A stretch of DNA of 64,000 nt from contig CM069593.1 in NCBI GenBank assembly GCA_035771175.1, positions 1,048,461 through 1,112,460 of the forward strand, given 5' to 3'. Shown one piece after another: positions 60,566 through 64,000 of the stretch. The DNA is from Paratinospora sagittata. Lineage: Eukaryota > Streptophyta > Magnoliopsida > Ranunculales > Menispermaceae. Each line of letters opens with the position of its first letter. Positions within the stretch are counted from its first letter, which is position 1. Under the pieces are notes generated by a model. That model was not told the origin of the DNA, searched no databases, and saw only the letters and a list, made by a program, of their open reading frames with translations. Made by a program: the position numbers and the translations under genes.

Positions 60566-61494
60566 TGTCAAGTACAATACATAAAAACTTTATCTATTAA
60601 AAATGCATAGTCCTGAGTGAAATACCTAGGCTATAATTATGATTCGTGGACATATATACTAGTATACATCTCAACTCCTACTATGATTAAACGTCCACAA
60701 AAAAGTTTATACCACAAATAGCAATTTAGGCTTTAATTAAAATGCTAACTATGACACTACATTAATAAAACCTATATAGCTACAACAACCTAACCGAATG
60801 GAAAGATCAAACGATTCTATAAAAAGCAATGTGTAATTATTTAAGATAGTTACACTTGTCGAAATGTAGTTTTATATCTTTAGTTTGTTATTTTATTAAA
60901 ATTTGTTCCAATGATTGAGGAAGCAACATAATGGAATTAATAATTATTGGTTGAATTTGAGGTCAATTCTATATGCTCTTCACCATTGTCTTTGCCTCTG
61001 GGCTCTTTGGAAGCTCTTTTGTGTCAGGGCAAATTTAAGAAAAAGAAAAAACATTTAATTTGGATCAACAAATTAATATTCTGTCATAGTAGCCATTTGA
61101 TGAAAATAAAAGAAAAATTTTATTAAAATTTATTAGGTCAGTAGCAAAATATTTTAAAAAATAAAATAAAAATAAAGTGAAAAACAAGCATGGTAAAATA
61201 GAAGTAGGAGCAAATTGGAGATAACATATTGTATTAAACAAGTACAATAAAGGCTTTTTTATGTGTTACTTAAAAACAACAATCTATTAAAAATCCTACA
61301 AAGATAATAGAAATAGAGAAGACTTAAAAATAACAAGAATAAAAATAACTAAAAGACATATAAGGTTGGCTTAACTCTTTCATAAAATGAGCGCAGAAGT
61401 TAATTGTATATATTTTTAACTTGATAAATTAAAAAACATAGATTTTAGCAACAAAAAAAAAAAAAAACTAATGATTATAACATAATCAAAATGA
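60566..61494. other. AT-rich intergenic region
   Basis: I see no gene or repeat family that I can name here. Confidence 0.5.
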
Positions 61495-62830
61495 TGTCTC
61501 TAAATATCTCTTTATCCACGTAAACATATATAAATAGAAAATACATTATTAGATTTAGGAAAAAAAATGAAAATGAAAGTAACTGTAAGATAAAATAAGA
61601 AGATGAACCCTTTATTCGAACTCGATTATCTCTTTTGTAAAAAAGTGAAAGATTTCTTTCAAAGCGAGATCATGATACTTAATTCGTATAATTTTTATCT
61701 GGGTCTTTTATGTGTTTCTAGCAGTTGTGTTCACTTTTTTGTCGTTATGAAAGAGTTTTTGACTTTTTTTTTTTTTTTGGTGGTGCCAGTATTCTTTAAA
61801 TTTATTAAAAAAAAAACCAGATAGAATAACTGAATAAGGAGAATCAAAAAGACGGAAAATTTAATAACACGTGTCAATTAAATGCAACGACACGTGTCGA
61901 TTTCATTTAACGGCCAATATACGAGAGGGTCACAATCCGTTATTAATTGAATTGCAAAAACAGTTTTGGCGCTTGGAAAGTCGAGAAAACGCCCAGCATG
62001 GACGGCCCCCGATTGGAGAACACATCTCCCAGTCGATGCTCGTTTCAGAGCCCTTAATAAGATGTAAGTTAAGATTTCTTATCTCTTCTTTGTTCTGTTC
62101 TGTTCCGTTCCTTCATCGTTGTTTTGATCTGTAGAGTAGTTCAATTACTTCGTTAGGGAATGGATTAATGAACGATCAAATCAAATCAAATCAAATCATT
62201 TGAAGTTTTTCTGAACGAGGTTCAGAATTACGGTTTTGCTGATTGTTTTATCGCTGAATTTGAGGCTATTCTCATATTTTAGGGTTTATGGCTTTCCGCA
62301 TCTAGGATGTGAAAATTCCTATTAATCTGAACCTCCCATTTGACGCCTCTAGATCATAGTAGTCAATACTGTTCTCGGAACCGAATATGGTTGATTGATG
62401 CTTTACTTAAGAACTCAAATCAATTTGTTTCGTTGGTTGTATCCTATGAATAAGATTGGTTTCTAATTAAGATTTTTTTCCTACACATTGTTTGTTTGAA
62501 GAGACACCTACCACTTTCTTGTCCGGAGGGATTGCTTGAACTTATGAATATCACTAGATTTACATTACTGCGGTCAGCCTGGTATGTCTGTTATTCAAAC
62601 GGTGCATCCTCTCCCTTCCTGCTTTAAATTTTGTCTGTTTTATCTTGTGGTAGTAATGCTTGTAACTATTCTTAATTTATACACCTTGCAACTAGCCTCT
62701 TCTTCTGGTAACCAAAATCTTCTTGATTGCAGTAACAATATAACTATAGACTCGGCCCTTGATAAAGTGGATTAGCCAGCCCCATGTAGTTGGGAACATT
62801 ATTTGTTAAGTTGAATTGTTGCCTCTATTG
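61495..62830 (+). pseudogene. MED15-like relic 2 with promoter and exons 1-3
   Basis: The upstream part repeats relic 1 ('cacgtaaacatatataaata', then 'aataacacgtgtcaattaaa' at about 61863). Exon 1 relic is at about 61998-62061 (ggcccccgattggagaacac...aataagat|gtaag). Exon 2 relic is at about 62497-62580 (GGGATTGCTTGAACTTATGA...CAGCCTG|gtatgt) with internal deletions. Exon 3 tail is at about 62685-62732 (ttgcaactagcctc...gcag|taacaatat). Introns are kept, so it is a DNA-level copy, not a retrocopy. No open frame. Confidence 0.72.
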
Positions 62831-63756
62831 GTTTGATTCAAGTTGTTATTCATTTCTTAATCAATCCTTTATGCCTTTGGCTGATCTATATGCAAGGATC
62901 GAAAATTCTAATATGTGCTACACTTCGATCTCTTAAATTTTGGAATTAATTGAAGTAAGGTCAATTTAACATGGAGAAATTTTGTAATATATTCCACCTC
63001 TTAGAGAAGTTGAAGTTAGCTTCTTTTTTTTTTTACCCTTGTAATAGAATTCTTGTAATATTATGTTTGCATTGAATTTGTAATTTAGTGATTGAAGAAA
63101 ACCCTTTCTTTGAATTCTTGGGTTAATTCTCTAAAAATAGGTAAAGGTAAACATAAAATGAAAAAAGCTCTCAAGCTCTTTTACTTTTGTAATTTGAATG
63201 TGCAATATGGTTGGGAGATAGTGAAATCATCTTTTTGGCTGGATACCTAGGTAAAGGTAAACTCTTGGATGCACACGTGTGTGTGAACTTCTCCTCCAAA
63301 ATCTTGCTCTAATCCCCTTTCCAACAGTAAGTTCTAAGCCTTTCAGAACTGTTTACAAATCCTATCAATCTTAAGGTCCCCAGTCACAACCCACCTCAAA
63401 CACACAGCTGAATGCAACCAATTAAACACAACCCGCCTCTATTCACACGTATCGAGTGTGAATAGAACCCTTCTCCAGCGAAGCAATAACATCCTCCACC
63501 AAATTGAGCCCTCATATATCCTGGACACCCAACTCCCTTTCATTAGTTAGTCCATCTCTACCATCCAACTCGTTAGACCTAGTACAGGATTGGGAAGGTT
63601 CGACTGGCCTAGAATATCAATACGATTCTTGTCATTGTCAGCCTGCCCATTCGAGCCCGGCCCAACATCCACCCCCGCATGTTCCCAGCTCAGCACGGTC
63701 CAGATCTCTTGACATATTTGGGCCCGTGTTGACACAAGTTGGATCCAAAACATAGC
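62831..63756. other. Intergenic region before the right-edge promoter copy
   Basis: No gene was recognised. It contains 'cacacgtgtgtgtga' (about 63272) and a slightly more GC-rich stretch at about 63480-63740 without a convincing coding signal. Confidence 0.45.
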
Positions 63757-64000
63757 CCAATCAATTCGGCTATATTTAGTTAATTAATTCGGCCTTTCTA
63801 GATAAGTGGGTCCAGACTAATGGGCTTTAACCCAAAACATAGCCCAATCACTGAAGCCTACAAAGCCTGGATCATCATCAATCGTTGAATTGCATCTAAC
63901 AAATATTCTATATAGTCAACAGTCGTGATCATATTTTGCCACATCCGATATGATTTACAGCCAAAACAAACAAAAAACGTTTCGTTTGCTTTTTACAGAG
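63757..64000 (+). promoter_or_regulatory. Second copy of the kinase/PP2C promoter, cut by the window edge
   Basis: It aligns with 6700-6920: 'ctttctagataagtgggtcc', 'cccaaaacatagcccaatca', 'ggatcatcatcaa.cgttga', 'gccacatccgatatgattta', 'cagccaaaacaaacaaa'. In the left copy the first exon of the kinase/PP2C gene starts about 20 bp beyond the point where this copy is truncated. The window therefore probably stops just short of that gene's start codon. Confidence 0.7.

Overview
This is a stretch of plant nuclear DNA, most likely from a woody eudicot. The genes have many introns, the spacers are AT-rich, and the gene set is plant-specific: a phytocystatin, EAR-motif C2H2 repressors, a KIX-domain MED15 homologue and TPS-a terpene synthases. 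The transposons are also typical of plants: Copia, a Tekay-like chromovirus, tRNA-derived SINEs and a LINE. I cannot name the species.

Layout. 0.1-6.3 kb holds two convergent genes: NC2-alpha/DRAP1 (+, six exons) and a legumain-type cystatin (-, four exons, one GC-AG intron). 6.5-8.0 kb is the wreck of a 'protein kinase and PP2C-like' gene, with only its first and last exons left. 10.0-14.6 kb has two tandem, intronless single-finger C2H2 repressors. 16.3-20.3 kb is a MED15 neighbourhood: an exon-1 relic, a duplicated and broken first exon split by a SINE, and an apparently intact short KIX-only MED15-like gene of 314 codons. 22.3-58.3 kb is a tandem terpene synthase locus. 58.5-64.0 kb is relic-rich spacer: an LTR fragment, a SINE, a sugar-transporter tail and a second MED15 relic. 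The window ends in a copy of the promoter that precedes the kinase/PP2C wreck, so a kinase/PP2C gene probably starts just past base 64000.

The terpene synthase locus dominates. Copy B (55498-58299) has seven exons that join into an unbroken 576-residue TPS-a protein with its metal-binding motifs. It also carries an 8-residue tandem duplication. Copy A (24077-54008) is dead: it has a frameshift, a lost splice donor, a missing 3' half, and a 28.4-kb insertion inside exon 2. That insertion is a nest. A minus-strand Copia element (TSD GATAT/TATAT) received a nearly pristine Tekay-like Gypsy element (TSD TATCC, LTRs differing by one A) and a pol-less LTR element (TSD AAAGA). The pol-less element in turn received a solo LTR (TSD CAATA) and probably a second one (candidate TSD CTTAT).

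The least familiar object is the pol-less LTR element at 38856-50946. It has 1.9-kb LTRs full of short hairpin and tandem modules, a tRNA-Met primer site, a gag that looks internally duplicated, and a decayed ORF of about 990 codons in place of pol. I found no RT, RNase H or integrase in it.

Coordinates of exons, LTRs and TSDs come from reading splice signals, reading frames and repeat alignments by eye. No database search was run.
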